Below are positions 31,950 through 46,429 of a DNA stretch of 64,000 nucleotides, piece by piece (position 1 is the stretch's first letter; each line of letters opens with the position of its first letter). The notes beneath the pieces were generated by a model. That model ran no database searches. It was not told the origin of the DNA and was given only the letters and a program-made list of their open reading frames with translations. The DNA is from Ligula intestinalis (taxonomy: Eukaryota > Platyhelminthes > Cestoda > Diphyllobothriidea > Diphyllobothriidae): assembly GCA_036362985.1 (NCBI GenBank), contig JAYGXS010000001.1, positions 47,317,777 to 47,381,776 on the forward strand, in the 5' to 3' direction. The position numbers and the translations under genes were made by a program.

Positions 31950-34900
31950 AAAATGAAACACAATACTCACTTCTCCACGGACCATCTCAACTTGACCTTT
32001 GGATCTGGTTTAATTGATAAAATGCATCTATAAGACGTGAATCGTAATAACAAACATAAGTCACCTTGTTGTCTTCCACACAGCTCGCAATGGGGGAAGG
32101 TATTTAGACCTTTTAAGCACTTTCACTGGGCACTCAATGCAGCGTCTACGATACGAAGACTTTACTATATCTGGACTTTTTATTCAGACAAGATGCACTG
32201 TATTTGAGGAAGCTCATGACGACCGTTGAGTAAAAACAACAAGTCTTTCTTTCAAGGATTGTGCTATAAAAGGGTCACCTTATCACAGTTTAAATTCCAG
32301 TTAAGATCTTGCACTGCAGGGAGCCGCAGAATAGGTCAAGATGTATGCGAGATAATCTAACAAGGTAGTGACACTAGAGACTATAGTAAATTATTCGAGC
32401 ACAACATGTCCATTCATTTATGTGACAACATTAAAATAATTTTGAAATAATCAGTTTTATTTTTTTTAATCTCTAAGCTACTAGTACTGGGTACGTTTTA
32501 CCAGCAAGAAAAGAAAATAATTGTTTCGCTTGGGTGTACACGATTATGGTTACCACGTTCCAGCTCAGTTTTGAATGATATTTTAAAGACTGAATCAGAG
32601 AAGCAATACCCATGTCATATTGCCTCAGCGTATGAGTTACATCTCTTGTTTTACTAGCAAACTAAAGGCGATTCTGTGACAGTCTTGTGGGCCACTTACT
32701 ATCTATTGATCATAAATTCTACATTTTAAGACCACTTAATTAGCAGCAAGTTTTGATAAAAATTATATGAGAGCTTTAAACAGTTTTTGTCAGTTTAACG
32801 TTTCTTGCAAGTGGTACCTAAGGAGTCTCATAATCGACTCCTTAACACTGACAACAATCGATATCACAATATTTGAAGTCATTATTTAAGGAATAAAACC
32901 AAGCTGACTTTTGAAAAAAACTTTCAGCATGTCAAAGCATCTCCTCCTTTGATAACTTTTTAATATGTTACATTTTCGTACTAGTTATATATGTCAACCA
33001 CCGTAATAACTCTAAAAATGCGGTTTTACAATTGCAAATTAAAAAAACTTTTTTGCTCGAATTTGCAAATATGACTGTTAAGAGTTTGATTCCAAGTGAA
33101 TTCTTGCACGGTGAAAAGTTGGTTTTCCGTGAAACGTCTTCTCCACCTTCCATGCAAGCTACACCAAGAATAGAAGCAATACAAGACTATTGTGTGCCTT
33201 TCCCGTTCTTTCTGGTATGTGGTGAAAATTGTTTATCCCATACAAAGGTCAAAAACATGAGCACGAGGCACGACATTTATGGATACGGACAGCGCTACAT
33301 GGGTTAAAATGTGAGATTTCTTGAAAATATTTTTGAGTGAAAGTGATCGTACCCCATATGAACTGGCTAAAGTCTTCCTGGCTTACAGTATCTAAGGCCT
33401 ACGCAACTTTCTGTCATAGTCTTGAAAGGGTTACTTTCTTTTACTGTTGCAAAATCATGACGTTTCGTAAATAAAGGTCAATTTCAGTCACTAATCACCC
33501 AAAATGTATTCTTTAAAATTATAAGATAAAATAAGATAAAAATCTCTTCCAACATATCTGTTTCTGTTTATCTTTCCAACGTTAACAGTGCCATTAGATC
33601 GAAGACCATTAGTTCAGCTCCAATTTTTTTTCTGGCAGCAATTAAGGTTGATTGCAGTCGAAGGCAATAAAACGTCTATGTATTTTGTAAGACCGACAAA
33701 GTTAATGGGAGTGCGTTAGCTAAACAAAGGTTTATTTTTAGGATATTTAACATCGGGATGCAAGTATATCGGCTCAACTGTATGTTCTTTCTAAACTCAG
33801 AAAAGATCTGATCTGCTGCCTATTTGTAAAAAACTGGGCCATCATGCACACTTCCGCTTTGCTTCGCCCGTGTAGGCAACTGTTTGGCTATGGTTACTAC
33901 TGCACCGATCCCGACTATAGCCTTCTTGACTCCTTCTTAAGACAGGGTATGTTTGAGTGATGAAGAAGAGATAACGGCTCAAATCTACTATGACAACTGA
34001 TGAATTCACGCACAACCAACCAGGTTGAGACGTACTGCCGACATTATGGTTCGCGATGGCTAAACTGCCATGACTAATGGCTCTTCACAATATTTGTTCA
34101 TATAACTTTATAGCTTAAAGTTTGACGAGACGCTTTCTGGTGAAATGCACTAAATATCCCATTTTTATGATATATATATACACACACACACATATATATA
34201 TATATATGGAAAGGTGCATAAGCAGGAGCACGATCTGAAGATGTCAGGCAAAGAGTTAACTTCAATTTCATTTTTTGTATTTTTTGAGAAGTGTTTTTTC
34301 AACTGACTATTCGGGGCTATTACACTCGCAAGTTAGTGCTGGAAATAATATTTTAATTTGCCCTGCTAGCCCTTAAAAATGCTCGTGGCAATTGTGGAAT
34401 CCGTTTTGATTAGAAAATAATTTGAAGTTTGATCGTAATATGAACTTTCGTGTGACGCAATTTTCAGGTTATTCAATTACAATAGGGCATTGGATTTTGA
34501 AGAGATATTTTACCACCACAATAAAAATGACTGATTAATTTGTATGCATTTCGCACACTCAGTTCGGCCCTTTTCAAGCCCAAATGAATTTTATGCAAAA
34601 GCCTATGCCAATATTATTTATTGCATTTATTTTTTACATAATGCAGTCTCCAGAAGTATTATTAAAAAGATTGCATTTTTTGTTTAAAAAACTGTTTAAT
34701 TCCTGAATAACTTTTAAAATGATGATTAATGTAGCACTTTGATGTAGCGCTTTGTATATTGCTTGCGTAGGTAAATAAGTGTTTTTCCATATGAAATGAA
34801 ACGGAGGCCATTAAATATTCATAAAATGTCACCATGGATGCAAATCATTTTGTACAATTTGCAAGTAACTTTAATGAATAATGTTTTAGGAACTGAAATG

Positions 34901-37900
34901 TCTAATATTTAAAAATATAATGAGTAAAACCTTTCAAAACGAAAGGATGCATTTAATTAAATGCAGATTTTGCATAAGGTTTTATTTTCTATCAAAATAT
35001 ATAAGAAAAATTTTTTTAAATATTTTCTTCAGATAATAAAAGTCAATGAAGCTGTAAAAGTCAAAAAACGTATGCATTCATGTTTCACGGTATGCTTTTG
35101 CACCCGGCCTGACGCAACTGATATACCTGGGGGATTATGCCAAACAACAATCGTTATAACTAAAGTAGATAAACAATATTTTATACATGTAAACACGCGT
35201 TACCAATTTCCCTTAAAAGCTCATTGACTTTCCAAACAAATTATCGTTTGCCGAAAATAACATGTATGTTATAGATTCAATTTTAATGTGAAAATGTTTT
35301 AAACCACAAGTAACATAGCTGAAAATGTTTACAACTCCATTAAGGTTCATTTACAAGTATAGATAATATTATGTTTCTCTGCTCATTAAGTATAACAATT
35401 TAATATTTGTGTTCTGTTGAAATAGAGAACTGGCCATCGACGAATATTACATACTCGATATAAGATTTTACTTTTAAAATTAAATAAACGTTAATATGAA
35501 ATCAGAAAAACCCAGGCCCAGGACTTCGATAGTGATCTTTTTAATAATTGTTTAAGGGATAATTGCACAGTAACGCAATGGAAAAAAATTAGCTCTGTAC
35601 TGAAATTTTAAGTTTTAGAAGACAATCTAAATATTGCATTTATTTGAAACCTTTAGTAAAGCTTGTTTTCGTAGTATCGTGGGCAGTGAAAACATCCACC
35701 GAATGATTATTCGCTTTCAAAATAAAGTTAAAGAAAAGAACTGCAATATTTCAAAAACAAAATTAATATATAACATATATATATTTGCAGTTTTTGTTCA
35801 TGTTACAAATGTTGGATTCCTAAATAGAATTGAAAGGTTGTCAGGAGATGTCAGTGATTCCTAGGCTAAAATGTCAGTGATTTCTAGGCTAAAATCATGG
35901 CATCAGGTTAAACTGAAATGAGGCTTTTAATTTCGTGCAACCACTGAACCCGTTAAAAAACCAGCGCATAACATTGACAATTGTCGATTACTATAGAATG
36001 CTCGTTTTTTAAATGGATAATACCAATAAGTCCTAGTTAACCGAGTCCAGACTGGTAATAGCTTTTTCAGCAAAACCGTACTTTAAGTTGTCAGTTCTTA
36101 CCAAAATGCTTCAAGTGCGATGATTCGGGCTTTAAATCGTAACTGTGTTGCATAAGACAATGCCAAATATGCAAAAGTTTGACCGTATTGTGACAGCTCC
36201 CTTTTATTAAGAAGCAGAGCCCCGTTCACACTTTAGATTTGTCCTATACGAGTCATAGCAGTCATAAGTCTGCTAATGGTCAATTTCAGTAAGTCGAAGT
36301 TTGTTGCGTTACAGTATGATAACAACATTCGGAGTGAAAAACCTTTATCTTCAATTCATTTGTGATCCCCTAATATACTGACACGAATTTATGAGTATTT
36401 TTTCTGATTTTACCAACGGATAGGTGCCTTTGTTGAAGTAATTGCATCTATAAGTAGGCAAAAGTTCGGATGATTTGATATTAACGTAACCTTGATTTTA
36501 GGCATTAACCGGGTGTTTTAATTTTTCACGTAGGCAAACTAATTTTGATTTATAAAAACTTTGAAAAAACATGCAAACACAAATATCCTAAAATTAAGCC
36601 CCATTACAGCTGATAAAAACTTAATACTCCAATGTCATACCGGGAACGTCGACTTGGAGCTATGGTAAATATAGCTGATATTTGTTCAGATAATTTTCAT
36701 TCACTTATGTCTGACCGTATTCGGAGCGCACCATTATGTGCGCTAAATGTGCTGCTGGACTGCAAGGTGGCCAATGGGTTTGCGAAAGAAGGAAAATTGA
36801 AAATGCTCCTTTGTGAGATCTGACATTTTTGCATTAGTTATGTAAACCAAGATACTTAGCTGCTCTTAGCTCAAAAATGCAGTCATTATTTGAAATGATG
36901 TAAATTATGTGGATTGATTATAGTTTAACGATCAGAACTGAACTCCCTCATAATATGTTGAGTTTTATACCTTATGAATCCTCAACATTTAAGCTTCACA
37001 TGCTACTTAACGCAGATGAAGTTGATTCGCTACCTCGATATACGCATAAACAGTTTTTTATCCACAAATAAGGCTACCATAGCGTGTCCTTTGTCCATTC
37101 TCTTGTGCCTTTATTGCCCATTAGGAAATAATTTCGTTATCACACTTCACATGTTTATATCTTCATAAAGACAAAGTCAACTTTGAACGATGGAATTATA
37201 AGATACATGCTAAAACCCCAAATTCTCATTGAAACCGACTCTCAGCAGATATATAAGCGAAGGATTTTCTCGTTATCATGAAGTGGATAAGCCAAAGTAT
37301 TACCATATATGTACTGCCTTTCATAATTTTAAAGTTATACAGCGTGTGATTAATTAAATTTCGATGTCGAAACTGCGAATAGAAACTTAAACATCGAATG
37401 TAAATTGATTTCCATAATTACTATCACATTATCTATTCAATGCTTTTGAGATTAGGCAAGTCATGAAGAAGAGTTTTTTTCCGGCATTACATGGCTTCAG
37501 TTTTCCTAATTGATTTTGTAAATTAATGGCAAAACTTTCCACTTTCAAAACTATTTTTCATGTATTGATCTAAAGCAATATAAACGGACCGTTTGAAAAT
37601 TAAATTCACTTGACCTGCTCCCCCTACGTTTCTTTTGAACGCACCATGGAAAGTGTACGTTAGCGTGCAAAGTTCTAAGGTCATAGTGGGCTTCTTAGTG
37701 TACACGTTAGATTTGTCCTGATTAGATGTTTAAATCTAGAGTTAAACGTGAAAGATGAGACCCGAACATTTCTTTGAGTACATGCATTTTCTATTATACC
37801 TTCGAAATTTTTTTAGGAAAAACTATTAACATACAAAAAGTCAGGGGCCACGTAATGAGGTTGTTAGCGAGCAAAATCGGCAAAAAAGAAGGCAATTAAG

Positions 37901-40900
37901 CAAGAAGCCCTTCATTTACGGTATCTTTAGGTTATTATTTACCTAATCCGTTGATACATGACCTTCTTTCCAATGATATGGTACTCCTGGATTTATTAGT
38001 ATTATCCTTATTCTTTGCGTTTAATACTGCAACCTTTGGTAAGGGAAATGTTTTACAAAAGGAACTTGCTGAAAAATATTCCTGCTATGGAAGTGCGGGT
38101 GATCTTTATAAGGCATTGGTTTTTCTATTTTCAACTCATCGCTATATAATGACCATCAAGCTTGTGTTTGAAAATTTTTGCAAGCTATTATAATATAGAA
38201 TAGACTGAATATTCTCACAATAAACTTTTGTTCCAGCGTCAGCTTTTGCAAATATCATACTCAAATCACTCATTTAGGTAATGCAAGTCCTAAAAAAGTA
38301 CAGAGCTCTTGATCTTATCGGGAACATTTAAATGCATAAGAATGAAGAATATTGGCTGTTGAATGTCGTTTTTTCTATTCTGAAGGACCTGTTTGCATCA
38401 CATTATGAAGGTAAAACGAGTTCAACCTGATTATGCCTGACTGTTTACAAAACAAAGGTAAAATAGGCATGGATCTGAAATAAAATATACCTTTATATTA
38501 CCTCTCACTTTGTTATGAATTTCAAACAAATAGAGGCTAGACCAACGTCCTCTTCTGCCACCGATACTGATGCTATTGGTAACGATAGTTCGCTGAGTTC
38601 TACAGGAGGCTATCACTATTAGTGTTTGTCAGTTTAAGAGAAGTGACTTGGTAGTAGGAAATCAATGAACTAAGTGGTCGCAAGGTGCTTTCAGTGACGC
38701 TATCTTGCTTTCTAATGCTATGTGCGTGCGGATCACGTAGGCACCTGTGACCAGTTTTGGCCTTAGCACTTCAGCCCGTTTGAGATATGATTTTCGGCTT
38801 GTAAAGTTGCCGATCAAGGTGCCCTTTCACCGCGATGGCTGCATGAAAACGATTATTTCCTTAGATTCTAGACTGAAAATTTGGCTAAGTCATTATGTGA
38901 TCTGCAGGTTACGACAAGGCAGTCCAGTCCTTTTCGACAATGCAGGAGTAAACATGGTGTGTTAAGATTCATACTCAGTTAAGCAAACGCTTTCGACATT
39001 GTTCATTTTCTAGCATCACTGAAAATTGCACAGGCCTGATGAGAATCAAAAGCAGACGTTAGTTGAACAGTCTTAGGGAAAAAGAACAAGGTGAAGATAC
39101 TTAAATAACACTGCTGAACAAGAAGGAAAAATATGAATTGTTCTCAACTGAACATTGCATTAGGAGAGGGGTGCAAAAAAGCAACGGGTAATTAATTATC
39201 TGGATCCAAGGGTGCCAAATTACTACTTTTGTACTGCCAATGCAGCGACATTGCCATCAAGTTATCCAATGAAACACAATTTCGTCCTCAATTGCAAAAC
39301 TTTAAGAGAAATAATAAAGTAAGAAGGTTAACCATTACAAGTGCCCCACGGTAATTGTGCACATAGCTAAGCTTTAACAGGCAGACTAAAAGAAGACTTT
39401 AAGCAAATACCTATTTTTTCCGGAGAGCTGTTCTTAAATACACCCCTAAGGAGGCACTCTCACACCAGAGTAGTGAAAGCAGGTAAAAAAGACGCTTTCT
39501 TGTTAAATGATGTGTCGTGTACTATACGAAACTTTAAAAGGCACCAATTATTAAGAGATAATGATTTAAGTTAGGTTCCGGAGAAATGAAGAGCACACAA
39601 TCGGACGAACGGATTTATGCAGAATCAGTTAGCAGGCTTATCATTTGGCTGGAGACTGAGCACACTTACCTTCTAGAAAAATCGGCAACTTAGTTAAATA
39701 ATTATAAATAGACGCAGGTAGACAGGAAAAAGTCTGAGGGTAAATGCTAGAATCCAGCATTGTTTAGCGTTTGAATTTTGCCCTGGTAAATTGCCACGAC
39801 CAGATAGATGGGACCTAATGTTAATACTAAATCGTTATAGGTAACATTGGCTCAGTCTTTTAAAAAGTCAACTAAGCGCACGCATGAATTACGCGCAGCA
39901 GGTCTTTGAACATATCTTGCATCTCGTTGGAAGAAAATTGGCATCCGCACTTACTCTATAGATTTTACCCTTGAAAAGATAGTTAGGTTAAGTTTTCACA
40001 AATGCATAGTTTTTATGCTGATTTTTTTGGCGGAAAATGAACCGACCAAATTTAAATCTTGCATTGACCTATGACATTCAAATTCTTCGTGAAAATGGTA
40101 AATAATTGATGAAGTACTGACTAGAAGCCGTTATAGGTGGATATATTGAGTACACATATGGGGATAGCAGAGTGCCTGTAGGCTTTCCGTATTTCAAAAC
40201 TGACATGTTAAAAAAAGCTGAATGGGTACTCCGTGAGCTAAGAAAACTACCAACAGCACAAATGTTCAGCAGATATCTAATTTCATGCTAACTTAAAATT
40301 AAATTTATGGATGCCTGTGTAAGAAATATTTAACTACGGATATTAAAGTTAAGCATATTTGCTTGCTTCAAATTTCTTCCTGGGAAACGATGTTTCACAT
40401 TCCTTATGGAATTCGTATGTATTACCGACAACCCCTGCGTCAGTGACAGTACACGGACAGTGACCAGTCTCAAAATATTTTTTGATTAAGTTCGTTCGAT
40501 TAAGTTATGAGTTATTGAAGACCATAATCCCAGAAACCTCAGTTTTACTGGGGTGTCTTCAGATGAATCTCTTTCCCACAGCTGGTGAAAACTAAACTCA
40601 GAAAACTTGACTCCCCAGTCAAGTACTTTTAAGTAAAATGCGGTCAAAACGTTTATTCTTGTATCCTTTTAGTAACAAAGCACACATTTTTCAATTTTCT
40701 TTTCAAATATTAAATGAAAGTGCTATAATTATGTGTGTCTAAAAGATCGTTGAGTTTTAACCCAGATCCTGGTCTCTGTCAGTTAACCATTTCCACTTCC
40801 AATAAAGAAGGATATAAGTAGTATGAATATAAGGATTGCATTATCCCCATAACATGTCTTAGTACGTATGTGTACTTGAATGTTGGTCTGTGATCCTCCT

Positions 40901-42540
40901 TGCATGTAGAGTATGCAAGTTATAATTTAGAAACACAAGAAACAAGTCACAGTGATCGAATCTTGTTCTTTTTCTCAATTACTTCTTGTGACTTGCATGC
41001 TCACTTCCATTGGCAAACACATGTCAGCTGTAACAGGGGTTTGAAAATCATTCAGAAATCTAGCCAAAATTTGTTGAGGATTTCTAGATTGGTTAGGTCA
41101 TTGTCATTTGGTACATTTTTTAAAATTCACTGCACGTTCGTTCCAAACCTTTCTTAAAAAGTCTACTTGCTATTTTGATGTAATTATAAGAAGCACTGTT
41201 TACTCTTAACTTAAAAAACACTTACGGATATATTCTCAATGATTCTATAGTTCACAGTAGGTGAAAAACAGCACCTAAGAATTTACTGCTGCCCAAAAGG
41301 TCTACGAAATTTCATATATCTTTCGCTAGCCGGACACTTCTTACAGTAACATACACGTTTTTCAAGCGTAACTATATATGAAAAGAATGACCGTTTCAGT
41401 ATTTTATTTCCCACGTCATAAAATTAACTATTTACCAAAGTTCTTTCCATAAACCTTCAAACCCTGTAACCCGCCATTGTTTTAAATCCATTTTAACCAT
41501 ATATGTCAGTACTAGAATCAAGAAGGAAGCACTGTTATCGACGTTTCTCACAGGACGTTGAGATAACATATCTGAAGAAACAATAGTTAACCTTCATGAC
41601 TAACATTCTTGTTGGTAACAATAAAAGATTTCATTACAAATGATAAGCTTTCAATTGCTCATTAGGCGCGTTTATTTATCTGAAATTTTGAGCGTCGGTG
41701 ATGGAAACCTGAACTTAATTAAGAGGTAAGCAGTATTTGCAACCAAACTCGAAACAATTCACAGGAATGTTCAGGCTTCTTATTACTTTCTCGTGCGTAG
41801 GACAATACTTAAACGGAAAGTGAGAATCAACGCTTGGACTCAGCATAGACGAATAGTTGGCAAATTTTTTACAAAATTATTTATAAAATAATGCCATTAT
41901 TAAAAAGTCGTATGGTAATTAATGTACTGCTAAGCTATATTTTCTTAAAATACAAAAGAGCTAGAGATATTAGCTTAAAGTTAATAGAAAAAACTGTTTT
42001 CAGTTTTACTCTATTGTACGATAATGTCACTAAATAATTCGAGTTTCAAATGGTAATGACCAGTCATAGGTCTCTTTCTTTTGGAACGTAGGTGTACAAT
42101 TGAATTTAATGAAGCACTTTGCAATTAATTATTCTCACAAACAGGCAGTTGTTGCAGATGCCCACAGAAAAGATTGTATTCGCCAAAAAACGCAGCAACC
42201 TCAGACCAGTACTGTTGAGAGGAAGATAAAAGTGCTCAGTATTCAAATATTTTATGACAAGTTGTGTGAATATATATTATTGTGCAAAACAAACTGAAGA
42301 ATAAGGCTGAAATATACATTTCTATATGGACAGCGCTTGGGTATAAAACTGTTTTGTTACGTAACTAAAGAAAGATTCAACTGTTCAGACAAACAGATCG
42401 TATGGGGTTGCCGAGATTTATGCAATTATTTTGAGAAATAGTACAGGATAAAGCGAGATTGGCTTATTTCTGGAGAGTTTGGTCAATTCCTCATTATCGA
42501 AGCCGTAAAGGCACTTAGACGCACGGAAATGGAAGTTGGA
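31950..42540. other. AT-rich gene desert
   Basis: About 10.6 kb with no ORF above 92 codons, no recognised domain and none of the mobile-element motifs so abundant elsewhere in the window. It could be intergenic DNA or a large intron of a gene whose exons lie outside. A mixed TA/CA microsatellite is at 34171-34207. Confidence 0.5.
34171..34207. repeat. (TA)n(CA)n(TA)n microsatellite
   Basis: Ten bases of TA, eleven of CA and fifteen of TA repeats in a row; likely length-polymorphic. Confidence 0.9.
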
Positions 42541-42775
42541 TGTCTTGATCTGCCTTGATGCTTTAGAGGATGTTTGGTGGGCGTTTAAGCCGCCTGTGTT
42601 ATGAGTCCCCGTCTCGATGGGAATGCGGTGTGGTGGCAGTTGAGCCCTTTGCCGGCTTTTTTTCCTGTCTGATAGCTCCTTTCCTCCTTAGAGAAAGCTC
42701 GTCACTGGGTCATCTGCGCGGATTTCTTAACCTCTGTGTGACTGTCTTGTTTTGAGCTTTGTATACTCAATTACG

Positions 42776-43035
42776 TTAGACTGTATAAGCTATAGGAAGA
42801 TCAAAAATCCTGTTGCTGAGGGTGGAATTTAAATACCATGCTTCAAGTGTTAGCCGATCCATCTTTGATCTGTTCCTCAAAATTGAATTTTTTGTCAGTT
42901 TCTGTTGCGTGCGTTGCAATTGGGAGTTTGGGACTAGCCTACGAGTTCTTGATTGTGTGTAGGTGGGTCTGAAAGTTCCACCCGGTTTTCCGAATGAAAT
43001 TGCAGTCCCCAAAATTGCAATGTTTTTTGTACAAG
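42776..43035 (-). pseudogene. PLE GIY-YIG endonuclease fragment (lineage C)
   Basis: One minus frame reads FGDCNFIRKTGWNFQTHLHT, a damaged form of DCNYIGETGRNFQTRLH. A neighbouring frame continues with SKMDRLTLEAWYLNS and NRIFDLPIAYTV, the LEAW...N helix and end typical of the nuclease C-terminus. The G-E-T-G and arginine positions are mutated. Its sequence differs from lineages A and B in this window. Low GC flanks carry no polymerase remnant. Confidence 0.65.
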
Positions 43036-43039
43036 TACT

Positions 43040-45110
43040 GAGGTTTCAGTAAGTGGTGGTGTTACCTAGGGTTGCATCAAATGGCAATGGATGGCTGCTT
43101 GTGGTCGGTGGGTGGGCTGTAGGCGTCGAGGAACAACCCTCGGCCATCGTTTGATGCCTACTTTTCTCGATAAAAGGTTTGCGCTGCCCATTAACCCTGC
43201 AAACTGTTTAAAGGTAAAATCGTTGAGCTCTTTTATCTGCTATTGTGCCACCATGTGTTCCGACTCTTTTGGAAACAGCTGCATTTGTGAGGCCGGATTT
43301 ACAGAAGGTCTTCAAGTGACACATTTCACTTTCAATCTGTTGTCAAGGCAGCGATGAAGAAAATGCGTTACGCGCAAGTTAAAATATTTCGCAACTTGGA
43401 AAAATTGATTAATCTAGGATAATAACTTGAGAAATACAACGGACACGTCTGAACAGTTTCCGTGAAAGTTTGATTTTGCGAAGGTCTTGGTCGGCTCACA
43501 ATTGTCTGTTTTAGGCAAACGCTTGATGCTTGACTTGAAAATTTCAATGCCAATTATAAATGAAGGACTATAACAGATAAAACCTGCAGTTGAACAGTCT
43601 TCGTTTGTCAGGATGTCTGAGCCTCTAATAGTCATCTACCTGCATCTCCACAAGTTGTCTAGGGTAGTAAAGTGCACCATGCCTTATAGGACCCCAAATT
43701 AACATGTTTTCGCTTTCGCATTCATGTCAGTTTCGGAAAAATATTTCACCAAAACATGATTTGGAGGCATTACAAGAGCCCATAATAGGCTCACTGAACA
43801 AAAACATATGAAAGAGAAGAATCACTTGCGGAAGTTCTATCCCTAGCAAAAGTTTGTTATCACTCTAGGGAGAAGCTACATATACTGTATAAGATGTTCT
43901 TTTAAAAAAGACTATGCAAAAAATTTAGAACTGCATCTTAAAGTGATAATGTCGAAATAAAAATTACAGGCACATATTCTGACATTAAGAAAACGCATTT
44001 AAATGAAAAAAAGGACTCTCAAGTGCAATTTTGTATTTCAAATATTTTGCCACACATGAAAGAAAAGGTAACGTCAAATTCCGCCAAAGTTTCAGATTAT
44101 TTAAATGACCATGACAATCATCTGGCGGATTCCAGATCGATTGCTTAGGAAATCCTGCTAGTGCATTCAATATACTGTATGGAATTGGTGGATTTCATAC
44201 CTTTCTGGAGACCGGGCAGGTAAACTTGAATCAAGGGTAATTGAACTCACAGCTCTTTGTGGGGCCTCTTAGCTCAGGCGGTTAGAGCGTTGGCTCTATT
44301 AAAACCTTCTCTGACTGTTTTGGATTTGAATTCTGCCAATGCGGCGGAGTCATTCACAACTGAATTTAGTGAAGACAAAATGCAAGTATACTGTATTCTC
44401 ACAAAAATAAATCCAACCTTTCTCTTTAGCTACCAAATTAAGTCTTGCTGGGGATCAATTTATACAAAATAGCAGTTTCTGCCATGCATTTAAGCACTTT
44501 TCGGTGCCATTACAGCAATCACATTTAAAAAGAAATTTGAAGATATCTCTAGAGTCAACTGAGTGGCCGCTGCCAAACAAGGGGGCTAAAATGCTATTGG
44601 AAGTAAACGATTTCATGCTTGGTTTCGATAAAAAGGTAAGCTGTACTAGCTTCTTCCTTATTCACTCATGTCAAAACACTCTAGAGTTTCCTCATTCTCG
44701 CATGTTTTACTTCTGAACACTATGACAAAAGGAAAACCTGCATCTGCTCACAGTAGGAATTTTATAAAAATGCTTGCGTTTTTCACATGACCTGTTACTG
44801 CGTTAAGTTTGGTAAGTGCAACTAGCTCTATACAGGGATATATCAATCATAGGAAACTGTTGTTAGGCTTGTCATAATTTAAATGGAAAAAACACTTGTT
44901 TAGTCTAAAGTCGATTGCAAAAAGCATACTAAATTCAAAGAGGAATCACTTCAACCGCAAAATTAATACTTGAAAATTTAAAAATGCCGTAGTCTCACTA
45001 ACCAGCCAATTGAAATTTTATCAGCACGCTAATTTTGAGGTATGCATGTCCTTGTGGACGGAAATAAATCACCCATCTGAGGATATGTATAAAGATATGC
45101 ACATATTTAG
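43040..45110. other. no gene recognised apart from a tRNA-like SINE
   Basis: Short frames only. A tRNA-like head at 44261 is listed separately. Confidence 0.5.
44261..44345 (+). repeat. tRNA-like SINE head or tRNA pseudogene
   Basis: GGGGCCTCTTAGCTCAGGCG continues into GTTAGAGCG, an A-box and D-arm of a tRNA. About 55 bp later 'ggatttgaattctgcc' resembles a mutated B box. Spacing is too long and the arms do not close, so it is a retroposed or decayed copy rather than a working tRNA. Confidence 0.55.
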
Positions 45111-45139
45111 CTGGCTTGGAGGCCGGAAATGGCTATGAC

Positions 45140-45920
45140 CATTTTGCGTTTCAGCTTAAGGGGCAAAACGCTCACATGTCTTTGCAATGCGACCAAATAT
45201 CAGCAGTTGAGAACCGCTGCCAATACATAGTTATTGGGGACTTTGCTTCTGCAACCCGCCTGACATATGTCGCAGCTCCTATTTTGACCCAAGCCACTTC
45301 TTAGCCAATCACCGCTCGAATCTGACGTTTTGGATTCTCTAGCACAACAAGAATCACTGGCATTTAGGGAAAGTAGTGCGCTGTGTCGCCTAATTACGGA
45401 CCCGTTCGGCTTCAAACATTCGATGACTAAGCAGAGTTGGCCTATGCAGCGTGGTGGCAGAGAATACTCGAAAGCTGGACATTACAGTCTCCGTAAATGT
45501 AAATGTAAGCCACCTACTATACCTTGAAAAATGAGACCATCTGAAATTAATTTTAATAGGGGACTGTGGAGCCATACCCAAAGACAGTTTGTAGTTTATA
45601 AATAGGAAGATAACAGAAGAATACTTCACGAATGAAGGATAACGTTCGCATTCCACGTATTTGCACGGATAAAGAAGAAGAATTGTCGAGCACCGAGTCA
45701 ATTCGTTAATTATTCTGAACATTTGAACTTTACAGTAGTCCATCATCACAGATAAAATAGAGCAATAAAAGAGTGGCTGGGTATAAGGTGTATATAAATC
45801 AACTGTCGAAAGCCATCAATTCGTGAGGGGTAAGACACCACAATGAAAAAGGCGGGGGGGGGGTGAGGGAAATATATGGGTATACGTTGATTAACCATCA
45901 GAAATATCAAGGTCCATTGG
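45140..45920 (+). repeat. ~770-bp dispersed repeat, copy 1
   Basis: Matches 53225-53990 in reverse complement along nearly its whole length at moderate identity. Examples are 'gcagttgagaaccgctgcca', 'gtgtcgcctaa-tacgg', 'aagcagagttggc', a 'gggactgtg-agcc' block and 'gaagaatacttcac'. It contains a GAAGAAGAA run and the remains of a minus-strand hammerhead motif at about 45695-45745 (GTGATGA... AAATGTTC). Non-coding. It is directly followed by a PLE fragment. Confidence 0.75.
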
Positions 45921-45924
45921 GTCT

Positions 45925-46420
45925 TTAGTACCAGCTACCTCTCCTTGATGTCCTCGTCAAGAGAAAGCCCAACGGGGAAATTGAGACGATGGTTTACAGG
46001 AAGGCAACGAGAACAGCACCATTTTTTAGCAATCACAGCAAACTTTGAGTTGCTCACAAATGGATCTGTGTAAGAAGGCTCTTAAAACGGATTCAGACCC
46101 ACTACAGTAAACCGGAGGAAAAAGAACGCGAGACCCAATATCTCCGCGACCAAGTTATCTGGAATGATTATCCAAGAGAGTTTATAAACCAAAGTCTACG
46201 CGTTCGGCCCCGGAGGACTCAACTGGAAGAAGTACCAAGGATATGGCACGCTGTGCCATACATCAAGGACGTCTCAGAAGCGACTGAGCGCATCGCTGCG
46301 TGACTAGGTTTTGGAATTGCACACAGAACCTTAGCTTGCCCATGCCGGAAGCAAGACCAGCAGAGAAATGATTGAAGCCTGGTCCACGGAGAGGAATTCA
46401 ATCAACTGGTGTGTCCAATT
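45925..46420 (+). pseudogene. PLE reverse transcriptase C-terminal fragment (lineage D)
   Basis: Reads QLPLLDVLVKRKPNGEIET, VYRKATRTAPFFSNHSK, RRLLKRIQTHYSKPEEKERE, then VPRIWHAVPYIKDVSEATER and LGFGIAHRT across frames. This is the segment between the polymerase core and the GIY-YIG nuclease in PLEs (compare FLDVLVC... and PYVKNVSEAV in the intact element). No catalytic residues remain. It breaks off before the nuclease. Confidence 0.75.
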
Positions 46421-46429
46421 GGCGCCGGC

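Noticed and set aside
44261..44345. A functional tRNA gene
   Set aside because: Only the D-arm region is convincing. The distance to the B box is too long and the acceptor and anticodon arms do not pair.
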